The notes beneath the pieces are model-generated. The model was not told the origin of the DNA. It saw only the letters and a program-made list of their open reading frames with translations, and made no database searches. From Lysinibacillus sp. FJAT-14745 (GTDB lineage: Bacteria; Bacillota; Bacilli; Bacillales_A; Planococcaceae), in the NCBI RefSeq assembly GCF_001275675.1, contig NZ_LITM01000005.1, positions 436,835 to 500,834 on the forward strand: DNA of 64,000 bases. The letters run 5' to 3'. Shown in pieces: positions 18,057-27,230 of this stretch. Both the position numbers and the translations under genes were made by a program. Each line of letters starts with the position of its first letter. The first letter of the stretch is position 1.

Positions 18057-19241
18057 CTAAAACTCATAATGATAAGCAATTTTATAAAGCTCCATTAGTT
18101 CTTCCTGTGTTGGAACCTTAGGATTATTTCCAGGGCTACCACTGGCAATTGCATCAGCTGCCATTTTTGGAATAGCTGCGTAAAAGGCTTGTTCATCAAT
18201 TCCCCACTGTTTTAAATTCCCTATATCCATCTTCTTGCACATTTCCTTAATCGAAACAATAGCTAAATCGGCAAGCTCCTCTTGAGATAATTGCTCATTA
18301 TCTTTATTGAAAAATTTACCTAAATCCGCCAGCCGATCGACACAAGCATCTTTTGAATATTCTAAAACTGCTGGCAGTAGCATGGCATTTGAAATACCAT
18401 GGGGCACATGGAATAATGCTCCTATTGGGCGAGACATGCCATGTACTAAAGCTACAGAAGCATTTGAGAATGAAAGGCCTGCTTGCATTGAACCTAGCGA
18501 CATCGCTTCCCGAGCATCAATATCATTACCTTGCTCATAAACTTTTAAAATATTATTTACGATTAGCTCCATGGCTGAAAGTGCAAGTACATTCGAATAT
18601 GGATGTGCTAGACGAGATAAATAACTTTCAATAGCATGACTTAATGCATCGATACCAGTCGCCGCAGTGATGGAGGGTGGAGATGTAACCGTTAAAATTG
18701 GATCGACAAAGGCAATGTTTGGCATAAATGCAGGCTGATTAATCATCATTTTCACGTCATTTTTCGTATTCGTAATGACGGTTACATCGGTTGCTTCTGA
18801 GCCGGTTCCTGCTGTTGTCGGTATTGCTATATGTGGAATCGGTGCTCGCTCTGCGATTTTTGCCATTTTCATATAATCACCAATGTAGCCACCATTCGTT
18901 GCAACTACTGCGATTGCTTTTCCTGTATCGATACAGCTCCCGCCACCGACGGAAATAATAATATCGCAGCCCTCAGATTGTAGAATATGAAGCCCCTCTG
19001 CTACATACGTATCTACTGGTTCCGTTGTTACGCCTAAATACGAAAGCGCTTCCAATCCACTAGCTCTTAATAAAGCGCTACATTGATTAACAAAGCCTAA
19101 GCTATCCATTATTGGATCACTAATGATAAGAGCCTTAGTCCCCATTTTTTTTGCATATACGCCTACTTCTTGAAAAGAATCTCGTCCATAAACGATCGTT
19201 CCAGGCGAATGAACCGTAAAGATTGTTTTTGTTTGAATCAT
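18057..19241 (-). CDS. Iron-containing (group III) alcohol dehydrogenase
   Basis: A 394-residue Fe-dependent alcohol dehydrogenase. The NAD-binding GGGSCIDTGK block sits at about 97-106 and the TTAGTGSE motif at about 138-145. Metal-ligand segments are DALSHAIE (about 197-204) and LVHGMSRPIGALFHVPHG (about 263-280). Members reduce or oxidise short hydroxy acids or diols (4-hydroxybutyrate, 3-hydroxypropionate, propanediol). It lies 16 bp after the 3-hydroxybutyrate dehydrogenase gene and downstream of an acylating semialdehyde dehydrogenase. This suggests one catabolic pathway for hydroxy acids, but the substrate is inferred only from the cluster. Confidence 0.85.
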   Translation of the reverse strand: MIQTKTIFTVHSPGTIVYGRDSFQEVGVYAKKMGTKALIISDPIMDSLGFVNQCSALLRASGLEALSYLGVTTEPVDTYVAEGLHILQSEGCDIIISVGGGSCIDTGKAIAVVATNGGYIGDYMKMAKIAERAPIPHIAIPTTAGTGSEATDVTVITNTKNDVKMMINQPAFMPNIAFVDPILTVTSPPSITAATGIDALSHAIESYLSRLAHPYSNVLALSAMELIVNNILKVYEQGNDIDAREAMSLGSMQAGLSFSNASVALVHGMSRPIGALFHVPHGISNAMLLPAVLEYSKDACVDRLADLGKFFNKDNEQLSQEELADLAIVSIKEMCKKMDIGNLKQWGIDEQAFYAAIPKMAADAIASGSPGNNPKVPTQEELMELYKIAYHYEF

Positions 19242-19257
19242 ATTTCATCCTCCTAAG

Positions 19258-20019
19258 CTATTGTGCTGTATATCCGCCATCCAAAAGTATTGCTTGACCT
19301 GTTAAACCCTTTGCCATTTCACTAGCTAAATAAAGCGCAAGTCCTGTAATTTCTGAGACATCTAGTAAACGTTTTTGAGGAACGAGTGGATAAAGCACCT
19401 GCTCAAGCACTTCCTCTACTTGAATGCCCCTTGTCTTTGCCAAATCCGTAAACTGATTACGCACTAATTCTGTATCGACATATCCTGGACAAATCGCATT
19501 CACGGTTATCCCCTCAGTTGCAACCTCTAGCGCTGCCACTTTCGTTAGACCGACAAGTCCATGTTTGGCGGCATTGTAGCCAGCCTTACCTGCAAACCCA
19601 ATAACGCCATTAATAGATGCCATATTTATAATGCGTCCGAACTTATTTTTTTTCATATGTGGTAAGACATATTTCATTGCTATAAAAGGTGCAACGAGCA
19701 TCACTTTTTGCATAGATTCGAAGATTTCTGTCGCGAAATCCTCTATAAGAGAAACATGCTGAAACCCTGCGTTGTTAATTAAAACATCTATTGTCTTAAA
19801 CTTTTTAACAGTAAAGTCAATTGCATCACATATTGCCTGTTCATTCGTAACATCACATGTGTATGCAGTTAATTGCGGATTGTGTTTAATTGCCTCCGCT
19901 AAAAGCTGTTCATTAATATCAGTTATAACGACATTTGCTCCCTGCTCAGCAAACGCTAGTGCCATGGATAACCCGATACCACGGGCTGCTCCAGTAATAA
20001 AAACTGTTTTTCCTTTCAC
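19258..20019 (-). CDS. 3-hydroxybutyrate dehydrogenase (SDR family)
   Basis: A 253-residue SDR enzyme. TGAARGIG is at residues 10-17, NNAGFQHV at about 84-91, catalytic YNAAK at about 150-154, and CPGYVDT follows. The NAGFQHV and VPQKRLL segments and the GGYTAQ end match D-3-hydroxybutyrate dehydrogenases, which convert 3-hydroxybutyrate to acetoacetate with NAD. The start is GTG at 20017-20019, after AAGGAGGGATTAC. A terminator lies between it and the upstream aldehyde dehydrogenase, so expression may be partly separate. Confidence 0.85.
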   Translation of the reverse strand: MKGKTVFITGAARGIGLSMALAFAEQGANVVITDINEQLLAEAIKHNPQLTAYTCDVTNEQAICDAIDFTVKKFKTIDVLINNAGFQHVSLIEDFATEIFESMQKVMLVAPFIAMKYVLPHMKKNKFGRIINMASINGVIGFAGKAGYNAAKHGLVGLTKVAALEVATEGITVNAICPGYVDTELVRNQFTDLAKTRGIQVEEVLEQVLYPLVPQKRLLDVSEITGLALYLASEMAKGLTGQAILLDGGYTAQ

Positions 20020-20041
20020 GTAATCCCTCCTTAGAATAATT

Positions 20042-20072
20042 AAAAAAGAGCTGCAAAAGAATACAGCTCTTC
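20042..20072 (-). terminator. Terminator/attenuating hairpin after the semialdehyde dehydrogenase gene
   Basis: AAGAGCTG (20046-20053) pairs with CAGCTCTT (20064-20071), and a T run follows on the minus strand. It lies between the mmsA-like gene and the 3-hydroxybutyrate dehydrogenase gene and may reduce read-through. Confidence 0.75.
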
Positions 20073-20079
20073 ATTTGTA

Positions 20080-21600
20080 TTAGTCGTTATTGCTTGGAAA
20101 TGCAAACGTAGATGCTGTCGATGCTTGACCTGTCATCCAACGCTCTGATATTGTTTTTGTTTTTGTGAAGAAGCGTGCCTGATCTGGACCGAACATATGC
20201 CCTTCTCCAAAACGAGAACCTTTAAATCCAGCAAAGTTATGGTAGCCTACTGGGATTGGAATTGGGACATTTACGCCAACCATACCAACATCGATTTCTG
20301 TAGTAAATTTACGAGCTGCTAAACCGTCATTCGTAAAGATTGTGACCCCATTTCCAAGCTCATGCTTATTAATAAGTTGGATGGCTTCGTCCAATGAATC
20401 AACACGTACAACATTTCGTGCTGGACCAAATATTTCCTGTTCATAAATTTCCATGCCTGGTTTTACGTTATCTAGCAATGTTGGCCCTACAAAAAATCCT
20501 TTTGACTCTTTGACAATAGCAAGCTCACGACCATCACAAACAACTGTTGCGCCTTCAGACTCTCCTCGATTGATCGCAGCAATAATCGCTTCCTTCGATT
20601 GCTGTGAAATGACAGGGCCAAAATCTGTCTCTGGAATTGTATATGAACCTACCTTCAAATTAGCGATTTTCTCCTTTAAGATTTCAACAAGACGATCTGC
20701 TGTATCCTTTCCAACAGGCATAATCGTAGAAATGGCCATACAACGTTGAGAGGCCGCACCATAAGCCGCACCGATAAATGCATTTGCCACCTGATCAAGA
20801 TCCGCATCAGGCATAACAACCATATTGTTTTTTCCTCCACCAAGTGCTGTGACACGTTTGCCATATTTCGAGCCCGTTTCATAAATATATTTGGCAACTG
20901 GTGTCGATCCTACAAATGAAATTGCTTGCACACTCGGGTTTTCTAATAGTTCATTAACTGCATCTTTATCCCCATTTACTACCGTCCAAATACCATCCGG
21001 TAACCCAGCCTTTTTCCAAAGCTCACTCACAAATAAGGCCGTCATAGGAACACGTTCGGAAGCTTTTAAAATAACGGCATTACCGACAGCAACTGCCATA
21101 CTTGTTTGCGCTAAAGGTACCATGATTGGGAAGTTAAATGGTGAAATAGCCGCTACAACACCTAATGGATATTTTGCAGAGTAAGCATTAATGTCACCGC
21201 CAACATTAACTGAATACTCCCCCTTCATTAAATGAGGTGCATTGATAGCTAAGTCAACAGACTCCAAACCACGCGTAATTTCACCTTTCGCATCCTCAAT
21301 TGTTTTACCGCTTTCTGTACAAATAATTTGTAAAAGCTCCTCCATATTTTCAGTAATGAGATTACGGAACTTTAATACAATCTCAGCACGTTTAGCTACT
21401 GACGTATCTCTCCATTGTGGAAAAGCTGCCTGTGCTTTATCGATTGCCTCCCTAGTTTCTTCTACAGTTGCAAGTGGCACCTTGGCAATCACCTCACCGG
21501 TCGTTGGATTGTATACAGAACCAAAGCGACTACTTTTTCCTTCAACAAGCTCTCCACCAATGAAATGTGTTAATGTTTTAACCTCATGTGCCGTTGTCAT
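20080..21600 (-). CDS. mmsA: CoA-acylating methylmalonate-semialdehyde dehydrogenase
   Basis: A 506-residue aldehyde dehydrogenase. The catalytic Cys is in AASQRCMAIST (about residues 288-298), the glutamate-loop region reads TALGGGKNN, and the SPFNFP motif is at about 153-158. RCMAIS and GGGKNN are typical of methylmalonate-semialdehyde dehydrogenase (MmsA/IolA). This enzyme converts methylmalonate or malonate semialdehyde to propionyl- or acetyl-CoA. It is first in the dehydrogenase cluster and divergent from a TetR regulator with operator-like palindromes between them. It could serve valine, beta-alanine or hydroxy-acid breakdown. Confidence 0.85.
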   Translation of the reverse strand: MTTAHEVKTLTHFIGGELVEGKSSRFGSVYNPTTGEVIAKVPLATVEETREAIDKAQAAFPQWRDTSVAKRAEIVLKFRNLITENMEELLQIICTESGKTIEDAKGEITRGLESVDLAINAPHLMKGEYSVNVGGDINAYSAKYPLGVVAAISPFNFPIMVPLAQTSMAVAVGNAVILKASERVPMTALFVSELWKKAGLPDGIWTVVNGDKDAVNELLENPSVQAISFVGSTPVAKYIYETGSKYGKRVTALGGGKNNMVVMPDADLDQVANAFIGAAYGAASQRCMAISTIMPVGKDTADRLVEILKEKIANLKVGSYTIPETDFGPVISQQSKEAIIAAINRGESEGATVVCDGRELAIVKESKGFFVGPTLLDNVKPGMEIYEQEIFGPARNVVRVDSLDEAIQLINKHELGNGVTIFTNDGLAARKFTTEIDVGMVGVNVPIPIPVGYHNFAGFKGSRFGEGHMFGPDQARFFTKTKTISERWMTGQASTASTFAFPSNND

Positions 21601-21731
21601 ATTTATTGTCCTCCTTTAAAAATGTTCAATTTTTTAGACTTAAATAATCTGCAGACATCTCAATCTTTCTTGTAAATCCAATGTAGCCAACTCCAGTCTT
21701 TTATCGTAACATTAGTACGAGAAAACCTGAA

Positions 21732-21757
21732 TGACCATAGTCATTGACCTCAGTCAA
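21732..21757. promoter_or_regulatory. Pair of TGAC-N4-GTCA palindromes, probable TetR operator
   Basis: Two adjacent inverted repeats, TGAC-CATA-GTCA (21732-21743) and TTGAC-CTCA-GTCAA (21744-21757), have centres 13 bp apart. They lie in the 264-bp divergent region between mmsA and the TetR gene. The geometry fits a TetR-family operator for autoregulation and control of the dehydrogenase cluster. Confidence 0.6.
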
Positions 21758-21864
21758 TTAAATCATAATCAAATCAATTCCATATCGTCAATCAAAAAAA
21801 ATATATTTTCAGAATTTTTTATAAAAATATCATTGCATACTTAAATTCGGAGGAATATTAAAAT

Positions 21865-22479
21865 ATGAATTCATTAACAAGCCGTCAAAAAAAGGCTTTA
21901 GAAACACGAGAAAAATTACTCAAAACATCATTAGATTTATTTAATAAATATGGATTCGAGCATGTGTCTGTTGAACAAATTACAAAGGCATGTAATGTAT
22001 CAAAGGGAACTTTTTACACCCATTTCCCATCTAAATACGATGTTATTTTAGAGAAATTTAAGGAACTAGATAGTTTTTATAGCACGGTGGAAAAAAATAT
22101 TGACTCTTCTTTACCGGCAAGCGAAAAAATTCTAACGCTTTATAAAGAGCAAATGATGTATTTAACAAACGTTGTTGGAAAGGATTTAATGCGCACAGTC
22201 TATACTGCGGCGATGACAAGTCAAGTGGAACAAGATCATTATTTAATAAATCCACAAAGAAAAATATTTCAAATCATTAATTCTTATATAGAGGAAGGCA
22301 TTCGACTTGGAGAATTTCGTCAGGAATTGCAGGTTACTCAAATGCAGGCTATTATTCAACGTTGTATGCGTGCAAATGTTTATGATTGGTTAATCCATAA
22401 TGAAGATTTCAATTTGGCTGCAGAAATGGGACAATTTACAGCTATTGTGTTAGATGGATTGAAAGTAGAAAATAAATAG
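21865..22479 (+). CDS. TetR/AcrR family transcriptional regulator
   Basis: A 204-residue TetR-type repressor. A helix-turn-helix spans about residues 15-60 (TREKLLKTSLDLF, then VSVEQITKACNVSKGTFYTHF), followed by an all-helical ligand domain. It is transcribed divergently from mmsA and so probably regulates that cluster. The ligand is unknown; an acyl-CoA or fatty acid is plausible for such a neighbourhood. GGAGGAAT precedes the ATG. Array D starts 18 bp past its stop. Confidence 0.85.
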   Translation: MNSLTSRQKKALETREKLLKTSLDLFNKYGFEHVSVEQITKACNVSKGTFYTHFPSKYDVILEKFKELDSFYSTVEKNIDSSLPASEKILTLYKEQMMYLTNVVGKDLMRTVYTAAMTSQVEQDHYLINPQRKIFQIINSYIEEGIRLGEFRQELQVTQMQAIIQRCMRANVYDWLIHNEDFNLAAEMGQFTAIVLDGLKVENK

Positions 22480-22497
22480 CTCATTTTAGACAGGTTT

Positions 22498-22959
22498 GCT
22501 CGGGTGGAAACAGCATGCGCTCGGGTGTAGTCCTTTTCCAATTCGGTTATATCTCCGTTCGTTCGGGTTGACGGGAGAACTGCTCGGGTAAAGCCACTAT
22601 TTGATCGGGTTGACCAGAGATGTGATCAGGTAAAGCACTTTTTTGATCGGCTTGACCAGAAAAGTGATCAGGTTATACCTTTTTTCGATCGGCTTGACCG
22701 GAGAAGTGATCAGGTAAAGCACTTTTTTGATCGGCTTGACCGGAAAAGTGATCAGGTATATGCCTTTTTTGATCGGCTTGTCCGGAAAAGTGATCAGGTA
22801 AAGCACTTTTTTGATCGGCTTGACCAGAAAAGTGATCAGGTATATGCCTTTTTTGATCGGCTTGTCCGGAGAAGTGATCAGGTTATACCTTTTTTCGATC
22901 GGCTTGCCCAGAGAAGTGATCGGGTTATGCTCTTTTTTGATCAGGTTGTACCTTTATTT
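22498..22959. repeat. Tandem 21/42-bp repeat array D (22 exact half-units)
   Basis: Twenty-two consecutive units of exactly 21 bp run from 22498 to 22959 (462 bp) with no insertion or deletion. Each begins GCTCGGG, GATCGGC, GATCGGG or GATCAGG. From about 22603 two types alternate strictly: GATCGGCTTGACCGG-type and GATCAGGTAAAGCAC- or GATCAGGTATATGCC-type. The first five units are diverged, as expected for an ageing array edge. GATC occurs at the start of most units. No plausible gene overlaps it. Confidence 0.93.
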
Positions 22960-22989
22960 CGCTTAGATCCCCCCTTCCCAAGCTCTAAA

Positions 22990-23034
22990 AAAAGTAGCAC
23001 TTCATCCAATTCATGATGAAGTGCTACTGGATTG
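22990..23034 (-). terminator. Terminator of the EAL-domain gene
   Basis: A 14-bp perfect stem (AGTAGCACTTCATC at 22993-23006 with 23015-23028) has A and T runs outside it. It lies 7 bases beyond the stop at 23041. Confidence 0.88.
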
Positions 23035-23040
23035 TTTTTA

Positions 23041-25044
23041 TTAGCTAACAAAATATTCATTAACAATGGTTTCTACGGGTAATGGCTTGTTATATAAATA
23101 GCCTTGGCCTTTTTGGCATCGATGGTGTTTTAAAAAATCAACTTGTGATGGTTCCTCGATTCCTTCAGCAATGACCTCTAATCCTAAATTGTGGGACATT
23201 GAAATAATGGCCTTAATAATTGCCTCATTTTTATCATCTTTTGTAATATCAGCTATAAATGATTGATCAATTTTTATGATATCTATTGGATAGCGCTTTA
23301 AATAGCTTAAAGATGAATAGCCTGTTCCAAAATCATCAACTGAAACAAAAACCCCTAGCTGCTTCAATTCAGTTAAAATTGAAAATGTTTCATGGACATT
23401 CGTCATGGAGCTTTCGGTAATTTCCACTTCTAATAATTCAGGTGGCACATTATATTTTTTCAAGGCCGCTTTAATTTTCCGAGCAAAGTTTTCTTTTCTA
23501 AATTGTTTTGGCGAAATATTAATGGCAACTCGTACTGGTCGATAGCCCTTCATCTGCCACTCTTTTTGATAGCGACACACCTCATCAATAATCCAATCCC
23601 CGATTTCAATTATTAAGCCTGATGCCTCTGCAATAGGTATAAACTGTGCAGGAGACACAAAGCCAAATTTTCGATTATTCCATCGTAATAACGCCTCAAA
23701 GCTATTGATGCTATTATTCATTAAATCCATTTGTGGCTGTAAATGAATACTTAGCTCATTAAATTCGATAGCACGACGTAAATGGGCCTCCATTAGTGCT
23801 TCATTTGGAAAAATAGTTGTCATATCTTCACGATAGTAACGGTAGTGTGAACGCCCATACTCTTTTACAGAAAACAATGCTTTATCTGCTTTACGTACAA
23901 GTGTTTCTAAATCCTTACCATCTGCAGGACTGAGTGAGATACCAATCGACACGCTAATAAAATATTCCTGCCCATCAATCATAAACGGCTGTTTTAATGC
24001 GTCTAAAATAGCGTTAGCCGTCTGTTCAATTTTGTTGACGGTTGCATCTTTTAGAACAAAAATAAATTCATCGCTATTATAACGGTAAAGCGAACATTTG
24101 GAGTAACAGAGCTCACGAAGTCTATGGCTAAACATTCGTATAAGTTCATCACCCTTACTTTCACCAAGTGATTCATTGAACTTTTTAAAGCGATCAATAT
24201 CCACTAAAATAATAGCTGCTTGCTTATTATGCTTTTTATCATTTAAATACTGAAGCCAATGCTCCTTAAAAGCCTTGCGATTCCAAATACCTGTTAATTC
24301 ATCCATTAATGCTAGGTAATAAAAGCCCTCATGATCATTCATAAATGAAGTGGCGTCTTTCACAAATAAATGGACACCTACAATTTCACCATTAAAGTAC
24401 GTTGGATGCGTTCTTAAATAAAATGGTTCTTTACTTAGCAATTGGCGTTTAAACAAGCATTTGGGCATTCCAAATGCAGAGCCCTCAACAGTTTTAGCAA
24501 ATAGTAATTTAAATTCGTTGATATACTTACTCTCTAATAATGAAAAAATATTTTGTCCTATCAAGCTTTGATGTTCTTTTGACAATAGAGAAGTGGCAAC
24601 AACGTTTTGATGAATAATGCGACCTTGTAAATCAGTTGTTAATACCGGACTTACGTGCTGTTCCACAAATTGCAAATGCGGTTCTACTTCATGCTGTTTC
24701 TCACGTAGAATAACTGCTACAACTGATTTTTCTAAGGGCTGTACACGAACAGCAAATGTTTTTACTTCGTGCTCTGTACGTATCTCTAGACTTTGGTCTA
24801 TATTCAATTCTTGTTGTAATATATTCGATAATTGCAGCCAACATTGCTCTGTAAAAAAATGTTCTGCGTTGGTGGCTTTCACATCTTGTAGCTTCATAAA
24901 TGACGGTAGTTTATCGTTAAAATTAACGACCTCAAACGCTTTCGTATCAACTTTTCTCAAACATACAACTGCATCAAATGGATTAAGGTGTATGACTTGA
25001 TGATAGTCTGCAAATTGCGCTACACTCTCTTCATATTTTTTCAT
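23041..25044 (-). CDS. PAS-GGDEF-EAL protein, probable c-di-GMP phosphodiesterase
   Basis: A 667-residue cytoplasmic protein. A variable N-terminal region and a PAS-like domain (about 125-235) are followed by a GGDEF domain (about 245-405). There the signature is degenerate, NSDEF instead of GGDEF (residues 327-331 counted from the upstream GTG at 25056). The EAL domain (about 415-665) keeps EALLRW (454), NISPKQF, EITES, DDFGTG (574-579) and KIDQSF. This pattern predicts c-di-GMP hydrolysis with a regulatory GGDEF domain. ATG at 25044 is used because the GTG at 25056 overlaps the AGGG ribosome site. It lies 18 bp after ppk and may be co-transcribed with ppx-ppk. Confidence 0.85.
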   Translation of the reverse strand: MKKYEESVAQFADYHQVIHLNPFDAVVCLRKVDTKAFEVVNFNDKLPSFMKLQDVKATNAEHFFTEQCWLQLSNILQQELNIDQSLEIRTEHEVKTFAVRVQPLEKSVVAVILREKQHEVEPHLQFVEQHVSPVLTTDLQGRIIHQNVVATSLLSKEHQSLIGQNIFSLLESKYINEFKLLFAKTVEGSAFGMPKCLFKRQLLSKEPFYLRTHPTYFNGEIVGVHLFVKDATSFMNDHEGFYYLALMDELTGIWNRKAFKEHWLQYLNDKKHNKQAAIILVDIDRFKKFNESLGESKGDELIRMFSHRLRELCYSKCSLYRYNSDEFIFVLKDATVNKIEQTANAILDALKQPFMIDGQEYFISVSIGISLSPADGKDLETLVRKADKALFSVKEYGRSHYRYYREDMTTIFPNEALMEAHLRRAIEFNELSIHLQPQMDLMNNSINSFEALLRWNNRKFGFVSPAQFIPIAEASGLIIEIGDWIIDEVCRYQKEWQMKGYRPVRVAINISPKQFRKENFARKIKAALKKYNVPPELLEVEITESSMTNVHETFSILTELKQLGVFVSVDDFGTGYSSLSYLKRYPIDIIKIDQSFIADITKDDKNEAIIKAIISMSHNLGLEVIAEGIEEPSQVDFLKHHRCQKGQGYLYNKPLPVETIVNEYFVS

Positions 25045-25073
25045 TATATCCCTCACTAAGTAGCGTGTTTGCT

Positions 25074-27230
25074 TTATTCTTCGTCTAGCGTAGGCTTTAG
25101 TGCATCCTTTAGGAAAATTTCCTGGCTATTAATTGGATCTTCACTACGGTCAAACTCTTTGTAATGATATTTTCCATTGGAATCTTGAATACGAGCTTTT
25201 GCTGTATCCTCAAGTTGTGTATTCATGATGTTAATAATACGAGCTTTTGCTTCGCTTGCATATACAGGGAATAAAATTTCTACACGTTTAATCATATTAC
25301 GAGTCATCATATCTGCAGAAGATAAATATACTTTATTTTCCCCATTATGATGGAACCAATAAATACGAGAGTGCTCAAGGAAACGACCAACAATACTCGT
25401 TACCGTTATGTTTTCACTAATTCCAGGGATGCCTGGTCTAATGCAACAAATACCTCGAATGATAAGCTCTACTTTCACACCTGCAATAGACGCCTCATAT
25501 AGCTTCATCATTAAGTCTTTGTCCGTTAGTGAATTCATTTTAGCTCGAATAAAACCATTACCATACTTCTTATGACAAGCAATTTCCTCATCCATTAACT
25601 TAATAAATTCATCTCGAATATCAAATGGTGCCACGACTAAATGATTAAAAGTTGGCTTTTCTGTATAACCGCTTAAATAGTTAAAGAAGTTAGTGGCATC
25701 AATGCCAAATTCCTTATCAGTCGTTATTATTCCCATATCTGTATAAATTTTTGCAGTTGCATCATTATAATTCCCTGTTCCAAGATGTACAAAACGTTCA
25801 ATTTTTCCATTTCGACGACTTACTACAAGCGTTATTTTCGAGTGTGTTTTTAAGTTATTCATACCGTAAATGACAAGGCAGCCTGCTTGCTCAAGTTGCT
25901 TTGCCCAAAGCACATTATTCTCTTCATCAAAACGTGCTTTCAATTCAACTAACACTGTTACCTGTTTACCATTTTCAGCTGCAAACTTTAGTGCTTGTAT
26001 AATAGGTGAATTACCACTTACACGATATAACGTTTGTTTGATTGCTAAAACATTCGGATTGACCGCCGCTTCTGAGATAAAATCTACGATTGGCGCAAAC
26101 GACTCATATGGGTGATGGAAAAAAATATCTTGTTGCAAAGCTTTTTCAAAAATATTTTCATCCGATTGCAAATCTAATGGTGGCTGCGGAATAAAGCTTT
26201 CATATTCTAAATGTTCTCGACCAACAGATATGCCTTTTACAAACGAGAACATAAATGTTAAATCTAGTGGTCCATCTATATGAAAAACGTCTGTTTCTTC
26301 AATTTCAAATTCATCTAGTAAGTAGGTAAGAACTTCCTCGCTCATCTCGCCCTCACGAACTTCTAGACGACTCCCTACACCCCATTTACGTTTTTTCAGC
26401 TCTTTTTCGATTTCTACAAGTAAATCCCTTGCGCCTTCCTCATGAATTGTCAAATCAGCATTACGTGTCAAACGGAAAGCCTGTGCCGACTTGACACTGT
26501 AACCATAAAAGAGCTTTTCTATATGCGCTACAATCACATCTTCTAATAAGACAATAACTGTCTCTCCGTCTGCTGATGGTACTTTAATATAACGATCTAA
26601 GACAGATGGTACTTGAACAATTGCTACCCTTTCACGATTCTCCATGTCTGCTTCATCTTTCTCTAATAAAACAAGTAAATTTAATGTTTTACCAAACAAA
26701 GTTGGGAAAGGACGATACGCATCTACAGCTACGGGAGTTAAAACAGGGAAAATAGTTTCTGCAAACATTTCATTAACAAATGCTTTTTGTGTACTATTTA
26801 GGTCTTTTATATCTGCAATATGTACATTATGTTGTGGTAATAAATCATAAATTAAATGTCTATAAACTTCAGTTTGTCGGCGCACTAATGCTTGAGTTCG
26901 CTCTGCAATTTTTGCTAATTGCTCTTTTGGTGTTAAGCCGGACTTATTTTCAGGCTTATGGAAACCTGCACGTACTTGATCCTGTAGACCTGCAACACGC
27001 ACCATAAAAAATTCATCTAAATTCGAACTAAATATTGCTAAAAACTTCAATCGTTCTAGCAGAGGATTATTGACATCCTCTGCTTCCTCTAATACTCGTT
27101 CATTGAAGGCTAGCCAGCTTAATTCACGGTTGTTATAGTATTGCGGCTTAGCAATTTCCTCTAGTAAACGGCTCTGTGCTTCTGTGAAATCCTCTTCACT
27201 TAACTGATTGTTCGTAACTTCAGTTGTCAT
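25074..27230 (-). CDS. ppk: Polyphosphate kinase
   Basis: A 718-residue PPK1. The N-terminal domain opens with RELSWLAFNERVLEEA and FSSNLDEFFMVRV. The two catalytic phospholipase-D-like domains carry the His motifs NLKTHSK and HLGTGNYND. PPK1 makes polyphosphate from ATP reversibly. The gene start overlaps the ppx 3' end by 11 bp, so synthesis and breakdown enzymes are translationally coupled. Length and motifs are normal for the family. Confidence 0.95.
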   Translation of the reverse strand: MTTEVTNNQLSEEDFTEAQSRLLEEIAKPQYYNNRELSWLAFNERVLEEAEDVNNPLLERLKFLAIFSSNLDEFFMVRVAGLQDQVRAGFHKPENKSGLTPKEQLAKIAERTQALVRRQTEVYRHLIYDLLPQHNVHIADIKDLNSTQKAFVNEMFAETIFPVLTPVAVDAYRPFPTLFGKTLNLLVLLEKDEADMENRERVAIVQVPSVLDRYIKVPSADGETVIVLLEDVIVAHIEKLFYGYSVKSAQAFRLTRNADLTIHEEGARDLLVEIEKELKKRKWGVGSRLEVREGEMSEEVLTYLLDEFEIEETDVFHIDGPLDLTFMFSFVKGISVGREHLEYESFIPQPPLDLQSDENIFEKALQQDIFFHHPYESFAPIVDFISEAAVNPNVLAIKQTLYRVSGNSPIIQALKFAAENGKQVTVLVELKARFDEENNVLWAKQLEQAGCLVIYGMNNLKTHSKITLVVSRRNGKIERFVHLGTGNYNDATAKIYTDMGIITTDKEFGIDATNFFNYLSGYTEKPTFNHLVVAPFDIRDEFIKLMDEEIACHKKYGNGFIRAKMNSLTDKDLMMKLYEASIAGVKVELIIRGICCIRPGIPGISENITVTSIVGRFLEHSRIYWFHHNGENKVYLSSADMMTRNMIKRVEILFPVYASEAKARIINIMNTQLEDTAKARIQDSNGKYHYKEFDRSEDPINSQEIFLKDALKPTLDEE

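Noticed and set aside
22597-22806. 69-codon minus-strand ORF in array D
   Set aside because: It lies wholly within the 21-bp repeats and encodes only a periodic peptide.
22498-22959. CRISPR array
   Set aside because: Units of 21 bp repeat without unique spacers; the alternating tails are themselves repeated, and no cas gene is near. The same holds for arrays A-C.
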